In this document: positions 44,826-54,310 of the stretch, in pieces
How the letters are laid out: each line of letters starts with the position of its first letter
Position numbering within the stretch: the first letter of the stretch is position 1
Assembly: GCF_020329435.1 (NCBI RefSeq)
Contig: NZ_JAGKJK010000001.1
Location: forward strand, 62,001 to 126,000
Reading direction: 5' to 3'
Origin: Bradyrhizobium hereditatis
GTDB taxonomy: Bacteria > Pseudomonadota > Alphaproteobacteria > Rhizobiales > Xanthobacteraceae
DNA: 64,000 nucleotides
Notes under the pieces: model-generated
What the model saw: only the letters and a program-made list of their open reading frames with translations
Database searches by the model: none
What the model was told of the DNA's origin: nothing
Position numbers and translations under genes: made by a program

Positions 44826-45779
44826 ATGACGGCTGCATTTACGTTTCCGGGGCAGGGTTCCCAGGCGGTTGGCATGGGTAAAGCCCTGGCGGAGGCCTTT
44901 CCGGCTGCGCGGGCCGTGTTCGACGAAGTTGATTCGGCGCTCGGCGAGAAGCTGACGGCCATCATCTGGGACGGGCCGGCCGAAACCCTCCAACTCACAG
45001 AAAATGCCCAGCCGGCCCTGATGGCGGTCTCGATCGCCACGCTGAGAGTGCTCGAGACCGAGGCGGGGTTTTCCGTTGGACGGGATGCGGCGTTCGTGGC
45101 CGGCCATTCGCTCGGCGAGTATTCCGCGCTGGCCGCAGCCGGCAGCCTCAGCGTCAGCGATACTGCGCGCCTGCTGCGTACCCGCGGTCTTGCGATGCAA
45201 AAAGCGGTGCCGGTCGGCGCGGGCGCCATGGCGGCGCTGCTCGGGCTAGATTATGACGCCGCTATGGCGGTCGCCAACGAGGCCGCGCAGGGGCAGGTCT
45301 GCCAGGCCGCCAACGACAATGGCGGCGGGCAGGTTGTGGTGTCCGGCGACAAAGCGGCCGTCGATCGCGCCGTGGAAATTGCCAAGGCCAAGGGCGCGAA
45401 ACGTGCAATGCTGTTGCCGGTGTCCGCGCCGTTCCATTGCAAGCTGATGCAGCCCGCGGCTGACGCGATGGCGCAGGCGCTGTCCGGCGTGACGATCAAG
45501 TCGCCAGCCTCGCCGTTGGTGTCGAACGTGCTGGCGGCTCCGATTACCGATCCGGATGAGATTCGCCGCCGCTTGGTCGAGCAGGTCACGGGCACTGTGC
45601 GCTGGCGCGAGTCGGTGGCCTATATGGCGGGGCAAGGTGTCACGCGGTTCTTCGAAATCGGCGCCGGCAAGGTGCTGAGCGGGCTGGTCAAGCGCATCGC
45701 CGATGGCGCGGTCGGCGTGTCGGTTGGAGGACCCAATGATATTGCCGCCGCAAAGGACGCATTGGCGGCTTCGGCCTGA
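44826..45779 (+). CDS. fabD: Malonyl-CoA:ACP transacylase
   Basis: A 317-residue enzyme that loads malonyl groups on ACP. The nucleophile is Ser95 in GHSLGEYSAL and the catalytic His lies in PVSAPFHCKLM near residue 204; the N-terminal FPGQGSQ motif is intact. The ATG at 44826 has ACGAGGGA upstream. First gene of the fabD-fabG-acpP-fabF cluster. Confidence 0.96.
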   Translation: MTAAFTFPGQGSQAVGMGKALAEAFPAARAVFDEVDSALGEKLTAIIWDGPAETLQLTENAQPALMAVSIATLRVLETEAGFSVGRDAAFVAGHSLGEYSALAAAGSLSVSDTARLLRTRGLAMQKAVPVGAGAMAALLGLDYDAAMAVANEAAQGQVCQAANDNGGGQVVVSGDKAAVDRAVEIAKAKGAKRAMLLPVSAPFHCKLMQPAADAMAQALSGVTIKSPASPLVSNVLAAPITDPDEIRRRLVEQVTGTVRWRESVAYMAGQGVTRFFEIGAGKVLSGLVKRIADGAVGVSVGGPNDIAAAKDALAASA

Positions 45780-45800
45780 AGCTGCCGGAAGGAGACATTA

Positions 45801-46538
45801 ATGTTCGATTTGACAGGCAGGACGGCGCTGGTCACCGGCGCTACCGGCGGTATTGGCGGAGCGATCGCGCAAGCGCTGCATGCGCAAGGCGCGACGGTGG
45901 CGATATCAGGCACGCGTCGCGAGGTGCTGGATTCCTTTGCCGCCAAGCTTGGCGAGCGCGTCCACGTGCTGCCATGCAACCTCTCAGACAGCGCCCAAGT
46001 CGAGGGCCTAGTGCCGGCGGCAGAGGCTGCAATGGGGCAGGTCGACATTCTGATCGCCAATGCCGGCATCACGCGCGACAATCTTTTCGTGCAGTTGCGC
46101 GATGAGGATTGGGACGACGTCATCCAGGTCAATCTAACCGCGACCTTCCGTCTCGCTCGGGCTGCAACCAAACTGATGATGCGCAAGCGCTTCGGCCGGA
46201 TCATTGCAATCACCTCGATCGTCGGCGTGACCGGCAATCCGGGTCAGGCCAACTACACCGCGTCGAAGGCCGGCATCATCGGCCTGATCAAGACGCTGGG
46301 TGCGGAATATGCCAAGCGCAACGTAACCGCCAATTGCATTGCACCAGGATTCATCAAGACGCCGATGACGGACGCGCTCAACGATAAGCAGCGCGAGACC
46401 ATCCTGGCAAAGGTTCCTGCGGCGCGGCTGGGGACACCGGAAGACATCGCCGCGGCTGCGGTCTATCTTGCCTCGAATGAGGCGGCCTACGTCACCGGCC
46501 AGACGATTCACGTCAACGGTGGTATGGCCATGATTTGA
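45801..46538 (+). CDS. fabG: 3-oxoacyl-ACP reductase
   Basis: A 245-residue SDR that reduces 3-oxoacyl-ACP with NADPH. The cofactor loop TGATGGIG is at residues 12-19, and Ser139, Tyr152 and Lys156 form the catalytic set (TSIVGVTGN, YTASKAG). The NAGITRDNLF segment is typical of FabG. It follows fabD by 21 bases and precedes acpP by about 300. Confidence 0.96.
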   Translation: MFDLTGRTALVTGATGGIGGAIAQALHAQGATVAISGTRREVLDSFAAKLGERVHVLPCNLSDSAQVEGLVPAAEAAMGQVDILIANAGITRDNLFVQLRDEDWDDVIQVNLTATFRLARAATKLMMRKRFGRIIAITSIVGVTGNPGQANYTASKAGIIGLIKTLGAEYAKRNVTANCIAPGFIKTPMTDALNDKQRETILAKVPAARLGTPEDIAAAAVYLASNEAAYVTGQTIHVNGGMAMI

Positions 46539-46841
46539 GCGAGTTATTGCCCTGATCAATGCGGCCAAAGGCCGTTTTCCGGGGAGGCTGAGGCTTATAG
46601 TCAAGGCTTGGGAAGTATGATAACCGAACCCTCGACGGATGGGCAAACAATGCCATTGCAGGATGTTGAAACCCTGTATATTGGCGTGGCAACGCCTGCC
46701 GTTCGCCGGGGCTTTGTCGGCTTCCATCGGGCCGAACCAAGACTATGCGCGATAGCGAAGGAAGTTTAACGACCACGATAGCTCGTAGCGTCTTTGTAGC
46801 GTCTTGGGGTCGGGTCCAAAGGAACAAGCACGAGGTTGAAG
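46539..46841. other. Intergenic leader upstream of acpP
   Basis: These 303 bases probably carry the acpP promoter, as acpP is usually expressed strongly on its own. A direct repeat TAGCGTCTT-TG-TAGCGTCTT lies near 46784-46804, close to the start. AAAGGA and GAGGTTGAAG precede the acpP ATG. No reading frame is convincing. Confidence 0.5.
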
Positions 46842-47081
46842 ATGAGTGAGATTGGCGAGCGGGTTAAGAAGATTGTGGTCGAACACCTCGGTGTTGAACC
46901 CGAGAAGGTTGTCGACAGCGCAAGTTTCATCGACGATCTCGGCGCCGACAGTCTCGACACCGTCGAGCTCGTGATGGCATTTGAAGAAGAGTTCGGTTGC
47001 GAGATTCCCGATGACGCCGCCGAGACGATTTTGACCGTCGGCGACGCGACGAAGTTTCTCGAGAAGAACGCGAAAAGCTGA
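46842..47081 (+). CDS. acpP: Acyl carrier protein
   Basis: A 79-residue acidic carrier. Ser37 in [15 protein letters not shown] is the phosphopantetheine attachment site; the rest of the four-helix bundle is canonical. The ATG at 46842 is preferred to a TTG two codons earlier. It lies between fabG and fabF in the standard alphaproteobacterial order. Confidence 0.97.
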   Translation: MSEIGERVKKIVVEHLGVEPEKVVDSASFIDDLGADSLDTVELVMAFEEEFGCEIPDDAAETILTVGDATKFLEKNAKS

Positions 47082-47178
47082 CGTCCCGGGCGGGTAGAGA
47101 CAGAGCCGGACGGGCCGTCGTCGAACGGTCCCCCGGTTTCTTGTTTTGGGCAACCGGTTTCCGGCTGGAGTTTTTGAC

Positions 47179-48444
47179 ATGAGGCGGGTTGTCGTCACGG
47201 GGCTGGGCATGGTTACGCCGCTCGGCTGCGGCGTTGACACAACGTGGACACGCATCCTCAACGGCCAGAGCGGCGCCAAGAAGATCGACACGTTCGAAGT
47301 GGCCGATCTTGCGAGCCAGATCGCCTGCGTGATTCCGCGCGGTGACGGCAGTGACGGTACCTTCAATCCCGATCAGTGGATGGAGCCGAAGGAGCAGCGC
47401 AAGGTCGACGACTTCATCATCTTTGCGATGGCCGCGGCGCGCCAGGCGCTCGATGACGCGAACTGGCATCCCTCCACCGAAGAAGACAAATGCGCCACCG
47501 GCACCCTGATCGGCTCGGGGATCGGCGGCCTCTCCGGAATCGCCGAAACGTCGCTGCTGCTGAAGGAACGCGGGCCGCGCAGGGTATCGCCGTTCTTTAT
47601 CCCCGGGCGGCTGATCAATCTCGCGTCCGGCTACGTCTCTATTGAGCACGGCCTCAAGGGCCCCAACCATTCCGTGGTGACGGCCTGTTCGACCGGCGCA
47701 CATGCGATCGGCGATGGCGCCCGACTCATTGCGCTTGGCGACGCCGACGTGATGGTGGCAGGCGGAACGGAATCGCCGATCTGCCGGCTGGGAATGGCGG
47801 GCTTCTGCGCCGCACGCGCGCTCTCGACCAGCTACAACGACGCGCCGCAGAAGGCTTCGCGACCCTATGACAAGGATCGCGATGGATTCGTGATGGGTGA
47901 AGGCGCAGGAGTCGTGGTGCTCGAGGAATATGAGCACGCGAAAAAACGCGGCGCGCGAATCTATTGTGAAGTCATCGGCTATGGCCTGTCGGGCGACGCC
48001 TATCACATCACCTCGCCATCGCCCGATGGCGACGGTGGCTTCCGCAGCATGAGCGCGGCGATCAAGCGTGCCGGCATTGCGGTATCCGATATCGACTACA
48101 TCAACGCACACGGAACTTCGACGCAGATCGGCGACGAGATCGAACTCGGCGCCGTCGAGCGGCTGCTCGGCAACGCCGCCTCCAAGGTGTCGATGTCGTC
48201 GACGAAATCGTCGACCGGGCACCTGCTCGGCGCTGCCGGTGCGATCGAGGCCATTTTCAGTATCCTTGCGATTCGCGATAATATTGCTCCGCCCACCATC
48301 AATTTGGAAAATCCGTCGGTGGAAACGGCGATCGATCTGGTGCCGCTGACGGCGCGCAAGCGCGAGATTAATGTCGCACTGTCGAATTCCTTCGGTTTTG
48401 GGGGGACCAACGCCTCGGTAATCATTCGGCGTGTGGCTGACTAG
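47179..48444 (+). CDS. fabF: Beta-ketoacyl-ACP synthase II
   Basis: A 421-residue condensing enzyme that elongates acyl-ACP with malonyl-ACP. The nucleophile is Cys170 in VTACSTGAHAIGDG, and the two catalytic His lie in INAHGTSTQIGD and SSTGHLLGAAG. The ATG at 47179 (MRRVVVTGLG) is canonical. It follows acpP and precedes mltG by 127 bases. The chain-length preference cannot be seen in sequence. Confidence 0.96.
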   Translation: MRRVVVTGLGMVTPLGCGVDTTWTRILNGQSGAKKIDTFEVADLASQIACVIPRGDGSDGTFNPDQWMEPKEQRKVDDFIIFAMAAARQALDDANWHPSTEEDKCATGTLIGSGIGGLSGIAETSLLLKERGPRRVSPFFIPGRLINLASGYVSIEHGLKGPNHSVVTACSTGAHAIGDGARLIALGDADVMVAGGTESPICRLGMAGFCAARALSTSYNDAPQKASRPYDKDRDGFVMGEGAGVVVLEEYEHAKKRGARIYCEVIGYGLSGDAYHITSPSPDGDGGFRSMSAAIKRAGIAVSDIDYINAHGTSTQIGDEIELGAVERLLGNAASKVSMSSTKSSTGHLLGAAGAIEAIFSILAIRDNIAPPTINLENPSVETAIDLVPLTARKREINVALSNSFGFGGTNASVIIRRVAD

Positions 48445-48571
48445 CAAGTGTTTAGAACTACTCCACCGTTTTGCCGCATTCGGCGATGACTTCTACATGT
48501 GGGCGTATGCTATCGGCTGGGTGGGGGAATCGCCGGGCCGCGATTGAACCGGCAGGATTCAGGTTGCATCG

Positions 48572-49852
48572 ATGAGTGAGAGGCCGCCCATTTCACCGCG
48601 AAGTCCGCGCGCCGCGTTGGAGCCCGAGCAGGTGCCGCCGCCGCCGAAGCGGTCGGAGCGCGCCCGCAATCCATTCGTGGTGGTCGGCAATGCCATCTTC
48701 ACCATCCTGATCATTCTGATGATCGGGGCCGGGGCGGGCTATTATTATGGCAGGCAGATCCTGGAAACGCCGGGACCGCTACAGGAAGACAAGATCGTCA
48801 ACATTCCCTCGCGGGCCGGCAAGCGCGACATCGCTGATGTGTTGCTCCGCGAAGGAGTGATCAACGTCAATCCCTGGATCTTCATCGGCGGCGTGTTTGC
48901 GCTGAAGGCGAGCTCCGACCTCAAGCCGGGTGAATATTCGTTCCAGAAGAATGCCAGTTTGCGCGAGGTCATCGCCACCATCGTCGAGGGCAAGGTGGTG
49001 CAGCACGCCGTCACGATTCCCGAAGGCCTGACGTCCGAACAGATTGTGGCGCGGCTGATCGACTACGATATCTTCTCGGGCTCGGTGCGTGAAGTGCCGC
49101 GCGAAGGCACGCTGTTGCCGGAAACCTACAAATTCCCGCGGGGCACCACGCGCGAGCAGGTGATCCAGCGCATGCAGCAGACCCAGAAGCGGGTGCTCGC
49201 GGAAATCTGGGAGCGCCGCAATCCGGACGTTCCGGTCAGGTCGCCGGAGCAGCTTATTACGCTGGCGTCGATCATCGAGAAGGAAACCGGCCGCGCCGAC
49301 GAGCGCAGCCGTGTGGCGGCGGTATTCACCAATCGATTGCGGCAGCGGATCAAGCTGCAGTCGGATCCGACCATCATCTATGGCCTGGTCGGCGGCAAGG
49401 GAACGTTGGGACGACCGATCAAGCGCAGCGAGATCACCCAGCCGTCACCCTACAACACCTATGTAATCGAAGGCCTGCCGCCCGGACCGATCGCCAATCC
49501 GGGCCGTGCCTCGCTCGAAGCGGCCGCCAACCCGGCACGCACACGCGACCTCTTCTTCGTCGCCGACGGCACCGGCGGGCACGCCTTCACCGAAACCTAC
49601 GACGCGCATCAGAAAAACGTCGCCAAGCTGCGGGCGCTCGAAAAACAGATTCAGAACGACACCGTCGAGCCGACCGAGGATGCGCCGCCACCGACGGCTG
49701 CCGGAGCGCCGCTGGATACCAACCCGACGGCGACGACACGGCCGACGGCGCCCGCGAAAAAGCCGCCCGCCCGGCCTGCGGCACCTGCGACCGCGCCGGG
49801 CCGGCAGGGCGCCGCGCAGTCGACCACGACGCCGCCGGTGGTGCAGCGTTGA
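48572..49852 (+). CDS. mltG: Endolytic murein transglycosylase MltG
   Basis: A 426-residue YceG-family lytic transglycosylase that ends glycan strands at the inner membrane. A cytoplasmic N-terminus precedes one membrane helix near residues 37-57 (IFTILIILMIGAGAGYYYG). The YceG domain has IPEGLTSEQIV, LPETYKFPRGTT and the catalytic LASIIEKETG near residue 230. The C-terminal 80 residues are an Ala/Pro/Thr-rich disordered tail. The position after fabF is conserved in relatives. Confidence 0.94.
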   Translation: MSERPPISPRSPRAALEPEQVPPPPKRSERARNPFVVVGNAIFTILIILMIGAGAGYYYGRQILETPGPLQEDKIVNIPSRAGKRDIADVLLREGVINVNPWIFIGGVFALKASSDLKPGEYSFQKNASLREVIATIVEGKVVQHAVTIPEGLTSEQIVARLIDYDIFSGSVREVPREGTLLPETYKFPRGTTREQVIQRMQQTQKRVLAEIWERRNPDVPVRSPEQLITLASIIEKETGRADERSRVAAVFTNRLRQRIKLQSDPTIIYGLVGGKGTLGRPIKRSEITQPSPYNTYVIEGLPPGPIANPGRASLEAAANPARTRDLFFVADGTGGHAFTETYDAHQKNVAKLRALEKQIQNDTVEPTEDAPPPTAAGAPLDTNPTATTRPTAPAKKPPARPAAPATAPGRQGAAQSTTTPPVVQR

Positions 49853-49964
49853 GCCGGCGTTCCCGCCACGGCCCGAACGTAATTCCACTTTGGCGGAAAT
49901 CGGCTTAAGGTCGCGCCGATCTTTTCGAGTCTCGAAATCCCTGTCTTTCGGAGAGTGTTACGCG

Positions 49965-50852
49965 ATGGCGCTATCGAGCATGACCGGTTTTGCCCGGAGT
50001 CACGGCGCCAGCGGTCCCTACACGTTCGAGTGGGAACTGAAGTCGGTCAACGCCAAGGGCTTTGACCTCCGCTTGCGCCTGCCGCCCGGCTGGGACGAGG
50101 TGGAAGCCTTTGCCAAAAAGCGCGCCGCGGAGGTGCTGTCGCGCGGCACGGTATATGCCAACCTCAACGTCAAGCGCGCCAACGCTGTTGCGACCGTGCG
50201 CATCAATGAGGACGTGCTCGCCTCGGTCCTGAAGGTGGCCGGTGAACTCGCCGCCAAGGTCGACGCGGTGGCGCCGAGCATCGACGGCCTGCTCGGCATC
50301 AAGGGCGTCATCGAGGTGGTCGAGCCTGAAAGCGACGAGGTGGAGGACAAGGCGGCATGGGATGCAGCATCGGCCGCATTCGAACAGGCGCTTGGCAACC
50401 TCGTCGAGATGCGCCGCCGCGAGGGCGTGGCGCTCGGGAAAATCCTGAGCCAGCGCATGGACGAAATCGAGCGGCTGGCGAAAAAGGCGGAAGCCGCGCC
50501 GGGCCGCAAGCCGGAGGCGATCAGGGCGCGGCTGGCCGAGCAGGTGGCGGCGCTATTAGAGACATCCGAACGCTTCGACCCCGACAGACTCAATCAGGAG
50601 GCGATCCTGATTGCGACCAAGGCCGACATCCGCGAGGAGCTCGACCGCATCGCCTCGCATGTCGCCCAGGCGCGCGAGATGATCGGCAAGGGCGGACCGG
50701 TTGGACGGCGGCTCGACTTCCTCGCCCAGGAATTCAACCGCGAGGTCAACACCTGCTGCTCAAAGTCGAACGATCTGGAATTGACCCAGACCGGCCTCGA
50801 AATGAAAAACGTGGTCGAGCAGTTCCGCGAGCAGGTCCAGAATCTGGAGTGA
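49965..50852 (+). CDS. yicC: YicC family endoribonuclease
   Basis: A 295-residue YicC/YloC protein with the N-terminal MTGFARS signature (SMTGFARSHGA), the central helical body and the DUF1732 C-terminal domain (EFNREVNTCCSKSNDLELTQ). Members act as endoribonucleases with roles in RNA turnover. I chose the ATG at 49965, which opens the signature; longer readings back to 49506 overlap mltG. It precedes gmk by three bases and the pair is conserved. Confidence 0.92.
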   Translation: MALSSMTGFARSHGASGPYTFEWELKSVNAKGFDLRLRLPPGWDEVEAFAKKRAAEVLSRGTVYANLNVKRANAVATVRINEDVLASVLKVAGELAAKVDAVAPSIDGLLGIKGVIEVVEPESDEVEDKAAWDAASAAFEQALGNLVEMRRREGVALGKILSQRMDEIERLAKKAEAAPGRKPEAIRARLAEQVAALLETSERFDPDRLNQEAILIATKADIREELDRIASHVAQAREMIGKGGPVGRRLDFLAQEFNREVNTCCSKSNDLELTQTGLEMKNVVEQFREQVQNLE

Positions 50853-50855
50853 CGG

Positions 50856-51509
50856 ATGGTGGCTTCTGGTTTCGACGGAGTTGAGCGACGCGGGCTGATG
50901 TTCGTGCTGTCCTCGCCATCGGGCGCGGGCAAGACGACGCTGTCGCGCATGCTGCTTGAGCGCGAGCCGGGCCTCAAGATGTCGGTTTCAGCAACGACGC
51001 GCCAGATGCGGCCGGGCGAGGTCGAAGGACGCGACTATTACTTCGTCGACAAGCAGACATTTGAGAAGATGGTGGAGCAGGGCGAACTGCTCGAATGGGC
51101 GACTGTATTCGACAATCTCTACGGTACGCCGCGGGCGCCGGTCGAAGCGGCGTTGTCGGCGGGGCAGGATGTTTTGTTCGACATCGACTGGCAGGGCACT
51201 CAGCAACTGCATCAGAAGGCGAGTGTCGACGTGGTCCGTGTCTTCATCCTGCCGCCTTCGGCCGCCGATCTCGAGAAACGGCTGCACACGCGGGCGCAGG
51301 ATTCGGACGAGGTGATTCGCGGCCGCATGAGCCGCGCCACCCACGAACTCAGCCACTGGGCGGAATACGACTATATCGTCATCAATCAGAACGTCGATGA
51401 TGCCTTTGCCGAGGTGCAGTCGATCCTGAAGGCCGAACGGCTCAAACGTGAGCGCCGCACCGGCCTGACCGAGTTCGTGCGTAAGCTGCAGCGCCAGCTG
51501 GAAAAATAA
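50856..51509 (+). CDS. gmk: Guanylate kinase
   Basis: A 217-residue kinase converting GMP to GDP. The P-loop SSPSGAGKTTLS is near residues 16-27 and the GMP-binding TTRQMRPGEVEGRDYYF follows. The short N-terminal leader (MVASGFDGVERR) is normal in this group. It starts three bases after yicC, so the two are an operon. It converges on the reverse gene ending at 51528. Confidence 0.95.
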   Translation: MVASGFDGVERRGLMFVLSSPSGAGKTTLSRMLLEREPGLKMSVSATTRQMRPGEVEGRDYYFVDKQTFEKMVEQGELLEWATVFDNLYGTPRAPVEAALSAGQDVLFDIDWQGTQQLHQKASVDVVRVFILPPSAADLEKRLHTRAQDSDEVIRGRMSRATHELSHWAEYDYIVINQNVDDAFAEVQSILKAERLKRERRTGLTEFVRKLQRQLEK

Positions 51510-51527
51510 CCACCGCTTCCGTGCCGG

Positions 51528-52655
51528 TTACGTCTGCGCGCTGCGCGCGAGGCGGGACAGCATTTCCGTGACCTGCCGCTCCCGTTCCCGGTCCTGCGGC
51601 ACCTGTCGCCGGTCCGGGGGCGCGAATGAGCGCTCCGGGGTCGTGCGCGGCCGCTCCCGGGGCACCCGTGTCCGGTCTTGCAAGGGGCGATCCTGGAATG
51701 GACGGTCTTGGACTGTGCGTTCGTGGAAAGTCCGTTCCTGGGGAGCGCGCGCAGGCTGCGCGGCGACAGCGCGCCGCAGCTTGGCGCCGTCTTCACGGAG
51801 CGCCGGCTGCGGTGCACGCTTGGTGCGGGCGGAATCCCACATCGCGCGCCGCTTGCGTCGCATGGCGCGGCGCGCCCGCATGCGGCCGATCCGGACAATC
51901 GCACTGACCGTGAGGCCGGCGAGCGCGAGCGCGGCGACCATCACCAGAAACAGCATCTGCAACGAGGCGGTCGGCTTTGCCGGTTCTGCCGCGACAGGCG
52001 CAACCTGATCGACTGCGCCCTGCTGCACTTCCTCGGCCTGCGGCTGCTGCTCTGCAGGAGCCGCGGCAGCGGCCGCCATTTGCAGGCCTGCCGAATTGGT
52101 CGAAGCGCTCGCGGCGGGCGAGTCGTTCCAGCGCACATTCGCCAGCGGCGCAGGCGCCAGCACGTTTGGCATCGCTGCGCGCTGATTATCCTGAGATGTT
52201 GGCGCGGGCATTGCGCCTACCGATTGCGAGTCTGCTCTGGCGGCGTCCGTGCGGGATTGTCGCGAAACATATTCGGCGCGCGCCTCGGCGAATTTAGTTT
52301 GCGTCTGCGATTCGTCAGAAGGCGATGGAGCCGGTGCTGATGCTGGTGCCGCAGCCGCTGCAGGCGGCGCGGCACGCGCGAACTTGTCGTCGGCTTTCTC
52401 GCTCTCCTCGCGCAGATACCAGCATTGACGCTTGGTGGCGCGATCGATGCGGTAGTACCAGTGGCTGCCCGCGGGCGTCGCGCCCTTCGGCGCCGACAGG
52501 CAACTGTCCGTGGCTTGGGCCACTTGCAGTTCCGCGGCTTGGTCCGTTGCCTTTCCTGCGACCTGCGCCCGGAGATCCGTCACCGTGGCGAGGCTCGTTC
52601 CTGCCACGACACCGGCAAACAGAGCCGGGACGAATTTCACGGACCACTTCGACAT
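51528..52655 (-). CDS. Conserved hypothetical exported/membrane protein
   Basis: A 375-residue protein. A signal peptide (MSKWSVKFVPALFAGVVAGT) is followed by a segment with a conserved HWYYRIDRATKRQCWYLR motif near residue 65, an Ala/Pro/Gln-rich linker, one internal membrane helix near 230-255 (LFLVMVAALALAGLTVSAIV) and an Arg-rich cytoplasmic tail with repeats such as QDRPFQDRPLQDRT. The layout is typical of Bradyrhizobiaceae proteins of unknown role. No catalytic motif is evident. Convergent with gmk. Confidence 0.72.
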   Translation of the reverse strand: MSKWSVKFVPALFAGVVAGTSLATVTDLRAQVAGKATDQAAELQVAQATDSCLSAPKGATPAGSHWYYRIDRATKRQCWYLREESEKADDKFARAAPPAAAAAPASAPAPSPSDESQTQTKFAEARAEYVSRQSRTDAARADSQSVGAMPAPTSQDNQRAAMPNVLAPAPLANVRWNDSPAASASTNSAGLQMAAAAAAPAEQQPQAEEVQQGAVDQVAPVAAEPAKPTASLQMLFLVMVAALALAGLTVSAIVRIGRMRARRAMRRKRRAMWDSARTKRAPQPALREDGAKLRRAVAAQPARAPQERTFHERTVQDRPFQDRPLQDRTRVPRERPRTTPERSFAPPDRRQVPQDRERERQVTEMLSRLARSAQT

Positions 52656-52755
52656 CTGCATCCCCGGAAACGCAACGCTACGCGACGCTTGATGCGGCCA
52701 ATCTGGTCAGAGACTTGGGTCGCAATGAGCCGCAATTTCGGAGCGGATGCGGTAT

Positions 52756-52782
52756 AATTGAGGCTGACGCGCCGCCTCAATT
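52756..52782. repeat. Inverted repeat upstream of the 51528 gene
   Basis: AATTGAGGC (52756-52764) and GCCTCAATT (52774-52782) pair perfectly around a nine-base loop, in an otherwise featureless stretch. It lies about 100 bases upstream of the reverse gene that starts at 52655 and could be an operator or the start of the repeat-rich zone. Confidence 0.5.
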
Positions 52783-52856
52783 CGGGCAGGCTAAGGCTAT
52801 GAAAAACCGGCGAAAAACAGGGACCATTCGGCCTGTGGAAAACTCTACTGTTTAGA

Positions 52857-53360
52857 AGCCGTCCAACGTCCGGTACAGCCGTCCGCAGGCGCGGTGAAGA
52901 TCAGCGCGATCAAAAAGCGCCAACGCTGAGCCCGCTCAGCGAAAAGCGCCCCCGGCGTCGTAAACCGGGGCAGGAAAGGCGGGATTATTACGGGGCTCGG
53001 ACACGTATGGTTCTCTTGATGGATGCGGCCAACGTTGGATACAGCATTGCGATCTCGCGGCGCGTTGGCGCCCGAAGTTGTGCGTCGACGATACCCTCTT
53101 GAAGACAGAGGGTGCAGGGAAAGCCGGGTGCCCAAACACCCGCAGTCGTGCGCGCAATAACGCACACGGCAGACCGCAGGTGCGCCGGAATACCCGGCCT
53201 TCCCTGCGCAGTGGTTTTAACGGCTTATGGCGCGCTCTTCCCGGAGACGAATTCCTCTTGCCTCCGTCGCCGACGGATTGGCGATTGACCTGCGGCCCGG
53301 TCGGGCCCGACAATCTCCATCGGCTTGACACCAGCAACGGGTGACAGAACCACACGCTTT
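52857..53360. repeat. Repeat-like region with long base-paired core
   Basis: A non-coding stretch with the character of high-copy Bradyrhizobium-type repeats. The core can form a stem of 18 pairs with one mismatch: 53112-53129 (GTGCAGGGAAAGCCGGGT) with 53192-53209 (ACCCGGCCTTCCCTGCGC). The 62-base interior has a local stem GTGCG (53148-53152) / CGCAC (53161-53165). A competing hairpin GGGTG (53126-53130) / CACCC (53137-53141) overlaps the outer stem. Short shadow frames exist on both strands but none has a convincing start. I see repeat plus RNA-like structure, but no proof of transcription. Confidence 0.55.
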
Positions 53361-53646
53361 TGCCGTCCGCAGCTTCCCTCGCAAGATGCGCTTCGACCAA
53401 GCCCATGTGCTGCTGGGCCGAAGATCTCGCAAGAGCGTTTAAGCGCCGGTCGTCTGCGCGCCGTTCGATCGCTCACGAGGCAAAGCCCGCCCTGCAACCA
53501 CGCGCGCGCCTGATGCTGCTGCGTCCACCGCATTCCAGCCCAACGTCCGTGACGCTCGCGATACGCCCCTCGTGGCGGGCCGGAACGGGCGCAGTTGTAC
53601 GGCTGATTTGGGTGAAACGAGAAGCGGAATATTTTTGATTCCGGGG

Positions 53647-53682
53647 CTTGACACGATTTCGGAAAATCAGAAGTGATTTGCC
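53647..53682. repeat. Copy A of a duplicated intergenic element (GTGATTTGC family)
   Basis: CTTGACACGATTTCGG, then AAAATCAGAAGTGATTTGCC, recurs at 56382-56414 with one substitution and a small deletion. The GTGATTTGC core also ends the 54091 and 56430 copies, and a further CAAGTGATTTGC lies at 53719-53730. Confidence 0.7.
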
Positions 53683-53851
53683 TGTCGTGCCGTCGGTCGC
53701 TGGTCGGAAACCGCGCGCAAGTGATTTGCTTGCCGAACACGAGGGTCGGGGCGGACCACGCCGAATTGTCGCGTTGCGACGGTATGCGGTAAGCTGACGG
53801 TTGCCGGCGCGCCGCCGTTGATCCCGATTGCTCGTAGTGCAGGTGACGATC

Positions 53852-54076
53852 ATGAGACCGAACGCGCTGAACCTCGTTGCAGCAGTCTTGCTTTCTCCTA
53901 CGTTTCTTGCGTTGTTTTTCGCGTGGAAGGCAAAAGAACCAGTTGACTACGATCTCGCTCTCGTTGTGTGGGCCTGGTTTGGCTTGCCTTGTCTGGCGCT
54001 TTCCGCGCTTTTGTTTTGGCTTGGCAGATCTGATCGTCTCCAACAGAATGGTGATCAAGCGTCGAGCGGCGGATAG
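53852..54076 (+). CDS. Small two-span membrane protein
   Basis: A 74-residue protein with two hydrophobic helices (LVAAVLLSPTFLALFFAW near residues 7-24 and VVWAWFGLPCLALSALLFWLG near 36-56) joined by a short charged loop, and a polar tail. The start at 53852 (MRPNALNL) has GGTGACG upstream, a weak site. No family recognised. It sits inside the repeat-rich zone, so its conservation is uncertain. Confidence 0.5.
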   Translation: MRPNALNLVAAVLLSPTFLALFFAWKAKEPVDYDLALVVWAWFGLPCLALSALLFWLGRSDRLQQNGDQASSGG

Positions 54077-54090
54077 TAAGCGAAGTTGAC

Positions 54091-54151
54091 TGTCGCAGGT
54101 TGCTCGCGCTGGATTTACTGGACAGGGGAGAAAACCGCGCGAGTGATTTGC
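54091..54151. repeat. Copy B1 of a duplicated element
   Basis: TGTCGCAGGTTGCTCGCGCT followed by GGATTTACTGGACA and an ending GAGTGATTTGC matches 56430-56494 closely over about 60 bases. The two copies differ at a few positions and in the length of the middle segment. Confidence 0.7.
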
Positions 54152-54310
54152 ACTCAATTAAGATGTTACGGCTTCGCGGGTATCAAAGTTAGGTGCACTG
54201 TCGCCGTGAGAACAAGCATCGGCTTGGCACGTTCAGCTTATGCGGCAGTCTCGCCGCATGACCGACGAGCCGACTTTCATTCCTGATCGGCTGAACCTAA
54301 GGTTATGACG

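Noticed and set aside
52936..53406. Arg/Pro-rich reverse reading frames inside the 52.9-53.4 kb repeat
   Set aside because: They are the kind of frames produced by high-GC repeats, have no ribosome site and overlap a strongly base-paired core.
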